Origin: Streptomyces sp. H27-H1
GTDB taxonomy: Bacteria > Actinomycetota > Actinomycetes > Streptomycetales > Streptomycetaceae
DNA length: 64,000 nt
NCBI RefSeq assembly: GCF_026627445.1
Contig: NZ_JAPNLJ010000003.1
Span: forward strand, 254,822-318,821
Direction of reading: 5' to 3'
The notes under the pieces are model-generated. The model worked only from the letters and a program-made list of their open reading frames with translations. It was not told where the DNA came from and ran no database searches. A program made the position numbers and the translations under genes. Each line of letters begins with the position of its first letter. The first letter of the stretch is position 1. This document shows positions 1 to 9,211 of this stretch, piece after piece.

Positions 1-755
1 TCGACGCCATCGGCTACGCCTTCCACTCCATCGCCGAGGGCCGGATGGACGTCTGCATCGCCGGAGCCTCGGACTCACCCGTCTCACCGATCACCGTGGC
101 CTGCTTCGACGCCATCAAGGCCACCTCGCCCAACAACGACGACCCCGCCCACGCCTCCCGGCCCTTCGACGCCGACCGCGACGGGTTCGTCCTCGGCGAA
201 GGCGGCGCCGTCCTCGTACTGGAAGAGCTGGAACACGCCCGCGCCCGCGGTGCGACCGTCTACTGCGAGATCGGCGGCTACGCCACCTTCGGCAACGCCC
301 ACCACATGACGGGGCTGACCACCGAGGGCCTGGAAATGGCCCGGGCCATCGAAACCGCCCTGGACCAGGCCCGGACCGACGCGCGCGAGATCGACTACGT
401 CAACGCGCACGGCTCCGGGACCAAGCAGAACGACCGCCACGAGACCGCGGCGGTCAAGAAGGTCCTGGGAGACCACGCCTACAAGACGCCGATGACCTCC
501 ATCAAGTCCATGGTGGGGCACTCCCTCGGCGCCATCGGGGCGATCGAACTGGCCGCCTGCGTCCTGGCGATGACCCACCAGGTCGTACCGCCCACGGCCA
601 ACTACGAGACCCCCGACCCCGAATGCGACCTGGACTACGTCCCTCGCGTCGCGCGCGAGCGCACACTGCGCAACGTGCTCTCCGTCGGCAGCGGCTTCGG
701 CGGCTTCCAGTCCGCGGTCGTCATGACCCGCCCCAAGGAGGAGGTGGTCTCGTGA
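1..755 (+). CDS. Type II PKS ketosynthase alpha subunit, 3' part only
   Basis: The 5' end lies outside the window; the reading frame enters at base 3. The visible part is the C-terminal half of an aromatic-polyketide ketosynthase, which condenses malonyl units on the partner ACP in the cytoplasm. The two catalytic histidine motifs are present, [12 protein letters not shown] and [13 protein letters not shown], while the active-site cysteine would lie upstream. The stop overlaps the GTG of the chain length factor (GTGA), so the two subunits are translationally coupled, as in other minimal PKS operons. The downstream order CLF, ACP, 159-aa aromatase and TcmI-like cyclase matches the whiE spore-pigment cluster of Streptomyces, which is the basis for the spore-pigment suggestion. 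The pigment assignment is inference. Confidence 0.95.
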   Translation, partial: DAIGYAFHSIAEGRMDVCIAGASDSPVSPITVACFDAIKATSPNNDDPAHASRPFDADRDGFVLGEGGAVLVLEELEHARARGATVYCEIGGYATFGNAHHMTGLTTEGLEMARAIETALDQARTDAREIDYVNAHGSGTKQNDRHETAAVKKVLGDHAYKTPMTSIKSMVGHSLGAIGAIELAACVLAMTHQVVPPTANYETPDPECDLDYVPRVARERTLRNVLSVGSGFGGFQSAVVMTRPKEEVVS

Positions 756-1987
756 GCATCCGTACGGTCATCACCGGCATCGGAGTCGTCGCGCCCAACG
801 GCATCGGCGCCGAAGCCTTCTGGAAGGCGACCCAGTCGGGCACCTCCGTCCTGGGCCGGGTCACCCGGGAGGGCTGCGAACACCTCCCGCTGCGCGTGGC
901 CGGCGAAGTGCGCGGCTTCGACCCGGGCACGATGGTCGAGGAACGCTACCTCGTCCAGACCGACCGCTACACCCACCACGCCCTCGCCGCGGCCGACCTC
1001 GCCCTGGAGGACGGCCGGCTCGGCCGGGCCGACTACGAGGACGACCCCTTCTCCATCGGCGTGGTCACCGCCGCCGGATCGGGTGGCGGCGAGTTCGGCC
1101 AGCGCGAACTGCAGCACCTGTGGGGTCAAGGACCGCGCTACGTCGGCCCGTACCAGTCGATCGCGTGGTTCTACGCCGCCAGCACCGGGCAGATCTCCAT
1201 CCGCCGGGGCCTCAAGGGCCCCTGCGGGGTGGTCGCCGCGGACGAGGCGGGCGGACTCGACGCCTTCGCGCACGCAGCCCGGGCCATCCACCAGGGCAGC
1301 AGGGCCATGCTGGTCGGAGCCACCGAGGCGCCCCTGGCCCCGTACTCCATCGTCTGCCAGCTCGGCTACGAGGCCCTGAGCACGCACGAGGACCCGGACC
1401 GGGCCTACCGGCCCTTCACCGAGAAGGCCTGCGGCTTCGTACCCGCCGAGGGCGGCGCGATGTTCCTGGTGGAGGAGGAGGAAGCGGCCCGGCGCCGCGG
1501 CGCGTCCGTACGGGCCCTCCTCGCCGGGCACGCGGCCACCTTCACCGGCCCGCACCGTCCAGAACGGGCCGGCGAATCCGGCGAGGGCCTGGCTCACGCG
1601 ATCACCGGTGCCCTGCGGGAAGCGGGCTGCGCCCCCGAAGAGGTCGACGTGGTCTTCGCCGACGCACTCGGCACCCCGGAGGCCGACCGGGCCGAGGCGG
1701 CCGCGATCGTCTCCGCCCTCGGGGCGCACGGGCGCAAGGTGCCGGTCACGGCTCCCAAGACCGGCACGGGCCGGGCCTATTGCGCGGCCCCCGCCCTCGA
1801 CACCGCTGCCGCGGTCCTCGCCCTGGAGCACGGCATCGTCCCGCCCACGCCGAACGTGTTCGACGTGTGCCACGACCTCGACGTGGTGACCGGCAGCGCC
1901 CGCCCGGCGGAGCTGCGCACCGCGCTCGTGCTGAGCCGGGGCCTCATGGGCTCCAACGCCGCGCTCGTCATCCGAATCCCCTCCTAG
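752..1987 (+). CDS. Type II PKS chain length factor (KS-beta)
   Basis: A 411-aa ketosynthase homologue that forms the heterodimer with KS-alpha and sets polyketide length. The GTG start at 752 overlaps the KS-alpha stop. The segment that holds the catalytic cysteine in KS-alpha reads [16 protein letters not shown], so the cysteine position (about residue 165) is glutamate. Most chain length factors carry glutamine there (AEQAGG). The second KS histidine motif is also lost ([13 protein letters not shown] replaces the GHSLG region), as expected for a non-condensing subunit. A longer in-frame reading begins upstream inside the KS gene, but homology starts at [16 protein letters not shown], which supports the coupled GTG. 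Confidence 0.95.
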   Translation: MSIRTVITGIGVVAPNGIGAEAFWKATQSGTSVLGRVTREGCEHLPLRVAGEVRGFDPGTMVEERYLVQTDRYTHHALAAADLALEDGRLGRADYEDDPFSIGVVTAAGSGGGEFGQRELQHLWGQGPRYVGPYQSIAWFYAASTGQISIRRGLKGPCGVVAADEAGGLDAFAHAARAIHQGSRAMLVGATEAPLAPYSIVCQLGYEALSTHEDPDRAYRPFTEKACGFVPAEGGAMFLVEEEEAARRRGASVRALLAGHAATFTGPHRPERAGESGEGLAHAITGALREAGCAPEEVDVVFADALGTPEADRAEAAAIVSALGAHGRKVPVTAPKTGTGRAYCAAPALDTAAAVLALEHGIVPPTPNVFDVCHDLDVVTGSARPAELRTALVLSRGLMGSNAALVIRIPS

Positions 1988-2005
1988 AGACAGAAGGAGC
2001 CGCTC

Positions 2006-2744
<739 letters not shown>

Positions 2745-2762
2745 GAAGAAGGGCAGCACCGG

Positions 2763-3104
2763 ATGCACCGCGCTCTCATCGTGGCCCGCATGGCGCCGCA
2801 GTCCGCCCCCGACATCGCCGAGCTGTTCGCGGCCTCGGACGCGGGCGAACTGCCGCACCTCGTCGGGGTCACCCGCCGCAGCCTCTTCCAGTTCGGTGAT
2901 GTGTACATGCACTTCATCGAGTCCGACCGGCCACCCGGCCCGGCGATCGCCGACGTGACCGGCCACCCGGAGTTCCGGGAGCTCAGCGACCGGCTCACCG
3001 CCTACGTCAGCCCCCACAACCCTGAGACCTGGCGGAGCCCGAAGGACGCCATGGCCCAGGAGTTCTACCGCTGGGAGCGCCCGGCCGGCTCCCGTACGGC
3101 CTAG
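2763..3104 (+). CDS. TcmI-family polyketide cyclase
   Basis: A 113-aa protein starting MHRALIVARMAP, with the compact dimeric ferredoxin-like pattern of TcmI/WhiE ORF VII cyclases (SRSLFQFGDVYMHF-like strand, then DVTGHPEFRELSDRL helix). It probably closes a later ring of the pigment precursor. It starts 18 bases after the aromatase stop and is the last gene of the operon, followed by a terminator hairpin. No oxygenase gene follows; the neighbouring beta-glucosidase is convergent and unrelated. Confidence 0.9.
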   Translation: MHRALIVARMAPQSAPDIAELFAASDAGELPHLVGVTRRSLFQFGDVYMHFIESDRPPGPAIADVTGHPEFRELSDRLTAYVSPHNPETWRSPKDAMAQEFYRWERPAGSRTA

Positions 3105-3138
3105 CCGTACGGAGCGACCCGCGCGACCGGCAGGCCTC

Positions 3139-3167
3139 GGGCCCCGCACCCACCTGGTGCGGGGCCC
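3139..3167. terminator. Strong stem-loop between convergent PKS operon and beta-glucosidase gene
   Basis: A perfect 12-bp stem (gggccccgcacc / ggtgcggggccc) with a 5-base loop lies 35 bases after the cyclase stop and 62 bases from the stop of the convergent beta-glucosidase. It can terminate both transcripts. There is no clear T-tract, as is common in Streptomyces. Confidence 0.8.
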
Positions 3168-3228
3168 GCCACCGTGTCCGGCGCTCACGGCGCCCGCGGC
3201 CCCCGGGGACCCCGCGCGGACCCGGGCC

Positions 3229-4647
3229 TCAGAGTGCCAGGCCGCCCCGGGCGATGACGTCCGCGTACCAGTGCGCGCTGTCCTTCGGAGTACGTAGCCG
3301 CGTGGCGAAATCCACGTGGACCAGCCCGAACCGCTTGCTGTAGCCGAACGACCACTCGAAATTGTCCAGCAGCGACCACACGAAGTAGCCGCGCACGTCC
3401 GCCCCGTCCGAGATCGCCCGGTGCACCGCCTCCAGATGGCCCCGCAGATAGGCGATCCGCTCCGGATCGTGGACGGCCCCGTCCGGGCCGACCCGGTCCG
3501 CGTACGCCGCGCCGTTCTCCGTGATCACCAGCGGAACCCCGGGCAGCTCATCGCGCAGCCGCGCCAGCAGCTCGTACAGCCCGTCCGGATCCACCGGCCA
3601 GTCCATCTCCGTCCGAGGACCGGGCGCCGGCAGGAACCGTACGTGCTCCTCCGCCCCGGGCCAGGGCGACGGCTCCCGTTCCCCGTCGGACGCAGCCGGC
3701 TCCACGGCCGCGACCACCGTGGGGGAGTAGTAGTTCACCCCCAGCCAGTCGAGCGGTTCGGACGCCGCCGCCAGATCGCCGTCCCGGACGAACGACCAGT
3801 CCGTGAGCGCGGCGGTATCGCGGACGAGGTCCGGCGCGAGCCGTCCCCGGAACACCGGGTCGAGGAAGATCCGGTTCCCCACCGCGTCGATGCGCCGCGC
3901 CGCGTCCAGATCGGCCGCCGAGTCCGTCAGCGGCCGCACCGCGTGCAGATTCAGCGTCAACGACACCTCCGCCGACCGGGGCAGCGCCGCGCGCAGCGCC
4001 CGTACGCCCAGCCCGTGGGCCAGATTGAGATGGTGGGCGGCGCGCAGGGCGGCGGCGGGCTCCGTGCGGCCGGGCGCGTGCACCCCCGAGGCGTAGCCCA
4101 GGAAGGCAGCGCACCACGGCTCGTTGAGGGTGGTCCAGCCGGCCACCCGGTCCCCGAGCGCCTCCGCCACGAGGCCGGCGTACTCGGCGAACCGCTCCGC
4201 CGTATCGCGGTGCGGCCAGCCGCCGAGGTCCTCCAGCTCCTGCGGCAGATCCCAGTGGTAGAGCGTGGCCACGGGCCGGATCCCCGCCTCCAGCAGCGCG
4301 TCCACCAGCCGCCGGTAGAAGTCGAGCCCCCGCTGCGCGGCGGGACCCCGCCCGGTGGGCTGCACCCTCGGCCAGGCCACCGAGAACCGGTAGTCGCTCA
4401 CGCCGAGCCGGCTCATCAGGCCCACGTCCTCGGCCATCCGGTGGTAGTGGTCGGTGGCCGTGTCCCCGGTGTCACCGCCCAGCACCTTGCCCGGGGTCCG
4501 GCTGAAGGTGTCCCAGATCGAGGGCGTACGTCCGTCCAGCGCGGCCGCTCCCTCGATCTGGTAGGCGGCCGTCGCCGTACCCCACCGGAACCCGGTGGGA
4601 AAGCGGAGCGCGGCCCCCGGGGCGGGGGAGGCGTCGACAGTGGTCAT
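3229..4647 (-). CDS. GH1 beta-glucosidase (intracellular)
   Basis: A 472-aa glycoside hydrolase family 1 enzyme, without signal peptide, that would hydrolyse imported beta-gluco-oligosaccharides to glucose. The N-terminal GH1 signature [14 protein letters not shown] is present. The acid/base is Glu176 in TLNEPW and the nucleophile Glu377 in ITENG; LDNFEW near the C-terminus is also conserved. The ATG at 4647 has a caggag RBS at 7 bases; a TTG one codon earlier is less likely. It is the last gene of an SBP-permease-permease-GH1 operon. A close paralogue lies at 60322-61755 with its own permeases. Confidence 0.95.
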   Translation of the reverse strand: MTTVDASPAPGAALRFPTGFRWGTATAAYQIEGAAALDGRTPSIWDTFSRTPGKVLGGDTGDTATDHYHRMAEDVGLMSRLGVSDYRFSVAWPRVQPTGRGPAAQRGLDFYRRLVDALLEAGIRPVATLYHWDLPQELEDLGGWPHRDTAERFAEYAGLVAEALGDRVAGWTTLNEPWCAAFLGYASGVHAPGRTEPAAALRAAHHLNLAHGLGVRALRAALPRSAEVSLTLNLHAVRPLTDSAADLDAARRIDAVGNRIFLDPVFRGRLAPDLVRDTAALTDWSFVRDGDLAAASEPLDWLGVNYYSPTVVAAVEPAASDGEREPSPWPGAEEHVRFLPAPGPRTEMDWPVDPDGLYELLARLRDELPGVPLVITENGAAYADRVGPDGAVHDPERIAYLRGHLEAVHRAISDGADVRGYFVWSLLDNFEWSFGYSKRFGLVHVDFATRLRTPKDSAHWYADVIARGGLAL

Positions 4648-4702
4648 CAATGGACTCCTGGGGGGAAGGTGGGAGAGGAAGGCGCCGGGGAGGGGCCCCG
4701 GG

Positions 4703-5536
4703 TCAGCCCTTGACCGCGCCCTGCATGACGCCGCCCACGATCTGCCGCCCGAGCAGACCGAAGACCAGCAGTACGGGCAGGGTTCCGAGCAAGGTGCCCG
4801 CCATGATCACGGACTGGTCGTGCACGTACCCGCCGCCCAGCTGACGCAGCGCCACCTGCACGGTCGGCTCCTGCGAGGACAGCGCGACCACGGGCCAGAA
4901 GAAGTCGTTCCAGGCCGTCATGAAGGTCAGCAGCCCGAGCACGGCCATGGCCGGCCGGGCCACCGGCACCACGATCGACCAGAAGACCCGGCCGTACGAG
5001 GCCCCGTCGACCCGGGCCGCCTCGATCAGCTCGTCGGGCAGCGACTGCGCGAGGAACTGCCGCATGAAGAACACGCCGAAGGCGGAGACCAGTCCGGGCA
5101 GGATCACGGCCTGCAGCTCGTTCACCCAGTGCAGCTTGACGATCAGCATGAACAACGGGATCACCCCCAGTTGCGGCGGGATCATCATCGACGCGACCAC
5201 GGCGCCGAGCAGCGCGCCGCGCCCCCGGAACCGCAGTTTGGCGAAGGCGAAGCCGGCGAGGGTGGAACAGAGCACCGTGCCGACGGTGATCGCGCTCGAC
5301 ACGATCAGCGAGTTGAGGAGCGCCTTGCCGATGTCCGCCTCGTCCAGGACCGCCTGGAGGTTGACCGCGAGCCTGGGACCGGGCAGCAGCGAGGGCATCG
5401 GCCGGGCCATGTCGGCGTTGGACCGGCTCGCCGCGACCAGGGTCCAGTAGAGGGGGAACGCGGACACCAGCACCGCGCAGACCAGTACCGCGTAGGTCAG
5501 CCGGCCGCCGCGCCGGGCGACGGGAGAAGAGCTCAC
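4703..5536 (-). CDS. ABC sugar transporter permease (MalG/CebG type)
   Basis: A 277-aa inner-membrane permease with about six hydrophobic segments and the cytoplasmic EAA loop [20 protein letters not shown], which docks the ATPase. It ends [15 protein letters not shown], typical of MalG/CebG-like carbohydrate permeases. The GTG start at 5536 has an aaggagg RBS, and GTGA overlaps the stop of the preceding permease. As usual for Streptomyces oligosaccharide importers, no ATPase gene is present; a shared MsiK-type ATPase elsewhere is inferred. Confidence 0.93.
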   Translation of the reverse strand: MSSSPVARRGGRLTYAVLVCAVLVSAFPLYWTLVAASRSNADMARPMPSLLPGPRLAVNLQAVLDEADIGKALLNSLIVSSAITVGTVLCSTLAGFAFAKLRFRGRGALLGAVVASMMIPPQLGVIPLFMLIVKLHWVNELQAVILPGLVSAFGVFFMRQFLAQSLPDELIEAARVDGASYGRVFWSIVVPVARPAMAVLGLLTFMTAWNDFFWPVVALSSQEPTVQVALRQLGGGYVHDQSVIMAGTLLGTLPVLLVFGLLGRQIVGGVMQGAVKG

Positions 5537-6432
5537 CGGCGGGCCTCCTTGAGGGAACGGCGGCGCACGAGAAGGGCGTTGGCGCCCACCAGTGCCACGA
5601 TCAGCAGGAACATCACCCAGGCGATGGCCGCGGCCCGGCCCAGGTGGAAGAAGCCCCAGCCCTGCTCGTACATGTACAGGCCGAGGGTCTGGTACTGGTG
5701 CGAGATGCCCCCCGACATGGAACCCTCGAAGAGCAGCGGCTCCCCGAAGAGCTGGGTGGCGCCGATGGTGGACACCACCACCGTGAAGACGATGGTGGGA
5801 CGCAGCCCGGGCAGGGTCACGTGCAGGAACTGCCGCCACCTGGAGGCCCCGTCGACCTCGGCGGCCTCGTACAGCTCGACGGGGATGGACTGCATCCCCG
5901 CCAGGTAGATGAGCGTGTTGTAGCCGGTCCAGCGCCACACCACGATGGACGAGACGGCGATCTGCGAGGCCGCCGTGCCGGTCTGCCAGTCCACCGGGCC
6001 GAATCCGACCGCATCCAGCACGGTGTTGACCAGCCCGAAGTCCCGACCGAAGAGCTGCGCGAAGATTAGCGAGGCCGCGGCCACGGAGGTGGCGTACGGC
6101 AGCAGCAGCGCGGTGCGGAAGAAGGTCCTGGCCCGCAGCCGGTAGTTGAGGAGGTGGGCCAGTCCCAGCGCGATCAGCAGCTGCGGCACGGTGGACAGCG
6201 CGCCGATGGTGAAGGTGTTGCGCAGGGCCGTCCAGAAGAACGGATCGGTGAACAGGGCCGTGTAGTTGTCCAGGCCCCGCCACTCCATCTCGCCGGGGTT
6301 CTGCAGCTCGACGCGGTAGACGGAGACGTAGGCCGTATAGAGGAGCGGGAACACCCCGAAGGCGGCGAAGAGGGTGAAGAAGGGGGCGAGGAAGGCGTAC
6401 GGGGCGATGGCCCTTCGGGAGGTGCGGGTCAC
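5533..6432 (-). CDS. ABC sugar transporter permease (MalF/CebF type)
   Basis: A 299-aa membrane protein with six predicted transmembrane segments starting at YAFLAPFFTLFAAFGVFPLLY and the EAA loop EAAEVDGASRWRQFLHVTLP. It pairs with the next permease to form the channel. It starts 6 bases after the binding-protein stop and overlaps the next gene by 4 bases, so the operon is tightly coupled. It is clearly paralogous to the permease at 62803-63825, sharing for instance the STIGATQLFGEP segment. Confidence 0.93.
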   Translation of the reverse strand: MTRTSRRAIAPYAFLAPFFTLFAAFGVFPLLYTAYVSVYRVELQNPGEMEWRGLDNYTALFTDPFFWTALRNTFTIGALSTVPQLLIALGLAHLLNYRLRARTFFRTALLLPYATSVAAASLIFAQLFGRDFGLVNTVLDAVGFGPVDWQTGTAASQIAVSSIVVWRWTGYNTLIYLAGMQSIPVELYEAAEVDGASRWRQFLHVTLPGLRPTIVFTVVVSTIGATQLFGEPLLFEGSMSGGISHQYQTLGLYMYEQGWGFFHLGRAAAIAWVMFLLIVALVGANALLVRRRSLKEARR

Positions 6433-6438
6433 GGCGGG

Positions 6439-7752
6439 TCAGCCCAGGGCGTTCTTGACGGCCTTCTTCGCGTTCGACCAGGCCGTCTCCGGCGGCGTGC
6501 CCTTGCGCTCCACCTCGCTCAGCGCGTTGGTGATCTGGTCGGCGATGTCCTTGTCGTGCACACCGAGCACCTGGACGGGGGCCTGCTCGGCCGCGGCACC
6601 GAAGATCTGCCCGATCGGGGCGTCCGAGAAGTACGGATCGCGGGCGTCCGCGATCTGCCCGATGGCCTTGACGGCCGAGGGGAAGTTGCCCTGCTTGCGG
6701 AAGAGCGCGGTCTGCTGCTCGGGTGCGGTCAGCCACTTCACCAGTTCGTAGGCCTCCTTCTTGTGCTGGGCGGCCCGGGGGACGGCGAGGTAGGAGCCGC
6801 CCCAGTTGCCCGCGCCGCCGGGCAGCTTCGCGACGTCCCACTTGCCCTTGCCGGCGTCACCGGCCTGTCCCTTGATGTAGCCGAGCATCCAGGCGGGGCA
6901 GGGCATCGTGGCGAAGGAGCCCGAGGAGAAGGCCTGGTTCCACGGCGGCGACCACTGGTCCAGCTTGGCGCTGAGACCGTCCGCCGCGGCCCTGACCGAG
7001 GCGTCCCAGGCGGACTTCACCGCCGGGCCGTTCTCGTAGATCAGCGCGCCCGAGGCGTCGTAGTACCGCTCCTTCGCCTGGCCGATCATGACGGAGTTCA
7101 GGCTGGCGATGCTGTCCAGCCAGGAGCTGCCGGCCGGGCCCTTGGCCTTGTACTGCCGGCCGAGCACCAGATAGCCGTCCCAGGTGGCCCACTTGGTGGC
7201 CAGTTCCGCACGGTCGGTGGGCAGTCCGGCCGCTTTGAACAGGTCGCTGCGGTAGCACATGGCCTCGGGGCCGACATCGGTGCCGAGACCGAGCACCTTG
7301 CCGTCCTTGGTCGTCGCCGCCGCCCACTTGGCGGCGGCGAACTCTCCCTGGAGCGAGCCCGCTCCGTACTCTTTGAGGTCCGCGAACTTGTCCGCCTGCT
7401 TCTGGGTCACCGAGGCTATGCGCCCCACCTCGAGGGCCTGGACGTCCGCCAGCCCGCCCCCGCCGGCCAGCCTGGTCTGGAGCGACTTCCAGTAGTCCTG
7501 CTCGTCCTCGGTGTCCGTCTGTTTGATCTTGACATTCGGGTGGAGCCGCTCGTACTCGGCGTAGAGCCCCGCCTCCTGGTAGCCGAACGCGCCGAACAGG
7601 TCGACGGTGACCGTGACTTGACCACCACCGGCCTTCGAGTCCCCGGAATCGCCGGAGTCGGAACCGGAACCGCAGGCGGTGAGCATTACCCCGGCGAGGG
7701 CGAAGGCGCCCAGGCGCAGTGGTGCTCTTCGGACGGCTCGGGTAACGGACAT
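6439..7752 (-). CDS. Extracellular sugar-binding lipoprotein of the ABC importer
   Basis: A 437-aa solute-binding protein. The N-terminus MSVTRAVRRAPLRLGAF leads to a lipobox ending LTAC, so it is a lipoprotein anchored outside the membrane. The mature part (VTVTVDLFGAFGYQEAGLYAEY) resembles cellobiose-binding CebE-type proteins. The ATG at 7752 has an aggagg RBS; a longer reading upstream has no support and would cross the operator. It is the first gene of the operon with the two permeases and the GH1 enzyme. A LacI-type operator lies 40 bases upstream, and the shared operator with the GH16 gene suggests beta-1,3-glucan oligosaccharides as ligand (inference). Confidence 0.93.
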   Translation of the reverse strand: MSVTRAVRRAPLRLGAFALAGVMLTACGSGSDSGDSGDSKAGGGQVTVTVDLFGAFGYQEAGLYAEYERLHPNVKIKQTDTEDEQDYWKSLQTRLAGGGGLADVQALEVGRIASVTQKQADKFADLKEYGAGSLQGEFAAAKWAAATTKDGKVLGLGTDVGPEAMCYRSDLFKAAGLPTDRAELATKWATWDGYLVLGRQYKAKGPAGSSWLDSIASLNSVMIGQAKERYYDASGALIYENGPAVKSAWDASVRAAADGLSAKLDQWSPPWNQAFSSGSFATMPCPAWMLGYIKGQAGDAGKGKWDVAKLPGGAGNWGGSYLAVPRAAQHKKEAYELVKWLTAPEQQTALFRKQGNFPSAVKAIGQIADARDPYFSDAPIGQIFGAAAEQAPVQVLGVHDKDIADQITNALSEVERKGTPPETAWSNAKKAVKNALG

Positions 7753-7791
7753 GGCGCGGCCTCCTGCGGTGGGGCGGATTCGACCTTGTAT

Positions 7792-7805
7792 TGAGAGCGC
7801 TCTCA
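7792..7805. promoter_or_regulatory. LacI-type operator before the sugar importer operon
   Basis: The perfect 14-bp palindrome tgagagcgctctca lies 40 bases upstream of the binding-protein start. It has the central CG/GC-rich dyad of LacI/GalR-family operators, and the same 14 bases recur before the GH16 gene at 10724-10737. The adjacent LacI gene is the obvious repressor. It differs from the CebR box known from other Streptomyces (recalled as tgggagcgctccca) at symmetric positions. Confidence 0.85.
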
Positions 7806-7911
7806 GAACGCGACTGGAGCGTGCACCCCGCACCGGCGTCCAGTCAAGAGCCGTGCGCCGGGCGGTCCGAAATCCCGCCATTCACCTATGGAGGAAGAGG
7901 GAGTTGCGCCC

Positions 7912-8967
7912 TCAGGCGGAGCCGCGCAGCACGAGTGAGGTCGGGGTGATCACGGATCCCGGCACCCGCTGCGAGCCGTGCACGGGGTCCAGGGTCCGCA
8001 GCAGCAGCCGGGCCATCAGGCGCCCCATGCCCTCGATGTCCTGGCGTACGGTCGTCAGCGGCGGATCGGCGTTCTCCGCCACCTGCTCGGCATCGTCGAA
8101 GCCGACCAGCGCCACGTCCTCGGGCACGGACCGGCCCCGCTGGCGCAGTACGCCCAGAGCACCCGTCGCCATCAGGTCGTTCGCGGCGAACACCGCGTCG
8201 AGATCCGGGCAGCGGTCCAGCAGTTCGGCCATCGCCCGGGCGCCGCCCGGCGCGGTGAAGTCCCCCTCGGCGATCAGCGCGGGATCGGCGTCGAGCAGTA
8301 CGTCCCGGTACCCGTCGAGCCGGTCGGTCGCCGAGGTCTGGTCCATCGGCCCGGCGATGTGCGCGATCTGCCGCCGCCCCCGGGACAGCAGGTACCGTAC
8401 GGCCTCGCGCGCGCCACCGCGGTTGTCGGCGTCGACGTACGACACCGGGCCGTACTGGTCGCCGGCCCCGTCGGCCCGTCCGGTCCAGCCGGGCCGGCCG
8501 CCGTAGACGGTGGGCATGGCGATGCGGCGCGTGATCGCGGGCAGCGGGTCGTCGGTGTGCAGGGAGAAGGCGAGCGCGCCGTCCACGTGGCCGCCCGCCA
8601 GATACCGCTCGATCCGGTCGTAGTCCCCGCGGTGCTCGACCAGGAGCAGCACCAACTGGGTGTCGTGCGCGGTCAGTTCCTTGCTGATGCCGCGGAGCTG
8701 GCGGGAGAAGAAGGGATCGGAGAAGATCCGGATCTCTGGCTCGGCGATGATCACGGCGACCGCGCCGGTGCGCCGGGTGACCAGCGTGCGGGCCGCGTGG
8801 TTGGGCACGTAGCCGAGGTCCAGGATGGCCGCGCGGACCTTGTCCACCAGATGCGGGCGGACTCCGTCGCCGCCGTTGACGACCCTGGACGCGGTGGCCC
8901 GGGACACCCCGGCGCGCGCCGCCACGGCCTCCAGCGTGGGCCGGCCGGTGGAAACCTGTTCGGCCAC
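7912..8967 (-). CDS. LacI-family transcriptional repressor of the beta-glucan locus
   Basis: A 351-aa regulator with an N-terminal LacI helix-turn-helix (LEAVAARAGVSRATASRVVNG) and hinge helix region (YVPNHAARTLVTRRTGAVAV), followed by a periplasmic-binding-protein-like sensor domain. The GTG at 8967 has a gaggag RBS; the longer reading that begins further upstream runs into the palindrome and lacks similarity. It lies directly upstream of the importer operon on the same strand. It is the best candidate to bind the tgagagcgctctca sites, with release by an imported oligosaccharide (inference). Confidence 0.93.
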   Translation of the reverse strand: MAEQVSTGRPTLEAVAARAGVSRATASRVVNGGDGVRPHLVDKVRAAILDLGYVPNHAARTLVTRRTGAVAVIIAEPEIRIFSDPFFSRQLRGISKELTAHDTQLVLLLVEHRGDYDRIERYLAGGHVDGALAFSLHTDDPLPAITRRIAMPTVYGGRPGWTGRADGAGDQYGPVSYVDADNRGGAREAVRYLLSRGRRQIAHIAGPMDQTSATDRLDGYRDVLLDADPALIAEGDFTAPGGARAMAELLDRCPDLDAVFAANDLMATGALGVLRQRGRSVPEDVALVGFDDAEQVAENADPPLTTVRQDIEGMGRLMARLLLRTLDPVHGSQRVPGSVITPTSLVLRGSA

Positions 8968-9040
8968 GGGCGCTCCTCGTGCGTGTCCGGGGGCGGCGGC
9001 CCGGGCCCTGCGGGCCCCGGCCCTGTCGGACAGCAGGGTA

Positions 9041-9085
9041 ACCCGTACCGCCGGGAACGCTGAGAGCGTTTCCGGCGGTACGGGT
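9041..9085. promoter_or_regulatory. Long near-perfect inverted repeat upstream of the lacI gene
   Basis: Two 21-base arms (9041-9061 and 9065-9085) are complementary except for one position and are separated by 3 bases. The centre contains tgagagcg followed by ttt, a half site matching the LacI operators at 7792 and 10724. It lies 74 bases before the lacI start and 127 bases after the GH16 stop, so it may be an autoregulatory operator, a terminator of the GH16 transcript, or both. Confidence 0.65.
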
Positions 9086-9191
9086 GCCCTCACCAGCCGA
9101 TTCCGGGTGCCGTCGCTCGGGGCCGGGACGATCGGCGCGGTCGGGAGCAGGCCCGGGAGGGGCGGGCGCCGAGTGGCGGTGGTCTGTTCAC

Positions 9192-9210
9192 GGGCCGGGT
9201 TCCCGGTCCC
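9192..9210 (-). terminator. Possible weak terminator after the GH16 gene
   Basis: A 7-bp GC-rich stem with one G-U pair and a short loop lies immediately after the GH16 stop codon on the minus strand. The larger palindrome at 9041-9085 is an alternative terminator. Confidence 0.3.
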
Positions 9211-9211
9211 T

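Noticed and set aside
3316..4713. 465-residue plus-strand reading opposite the GH1 gene
   Set aside because: Arg/Pro/Gly-rich composition and full overlap with a GH1 enzyme having both catalytic motifs.
5537..6841. Long in-frame upstream extension of the second permease (712-residue reading)
   Set aside because: The part upstream of GTG 5536 is out-of-frame sequence of the other permease and binding protein; the RBS and GTGA overlap fix the start at 5536.
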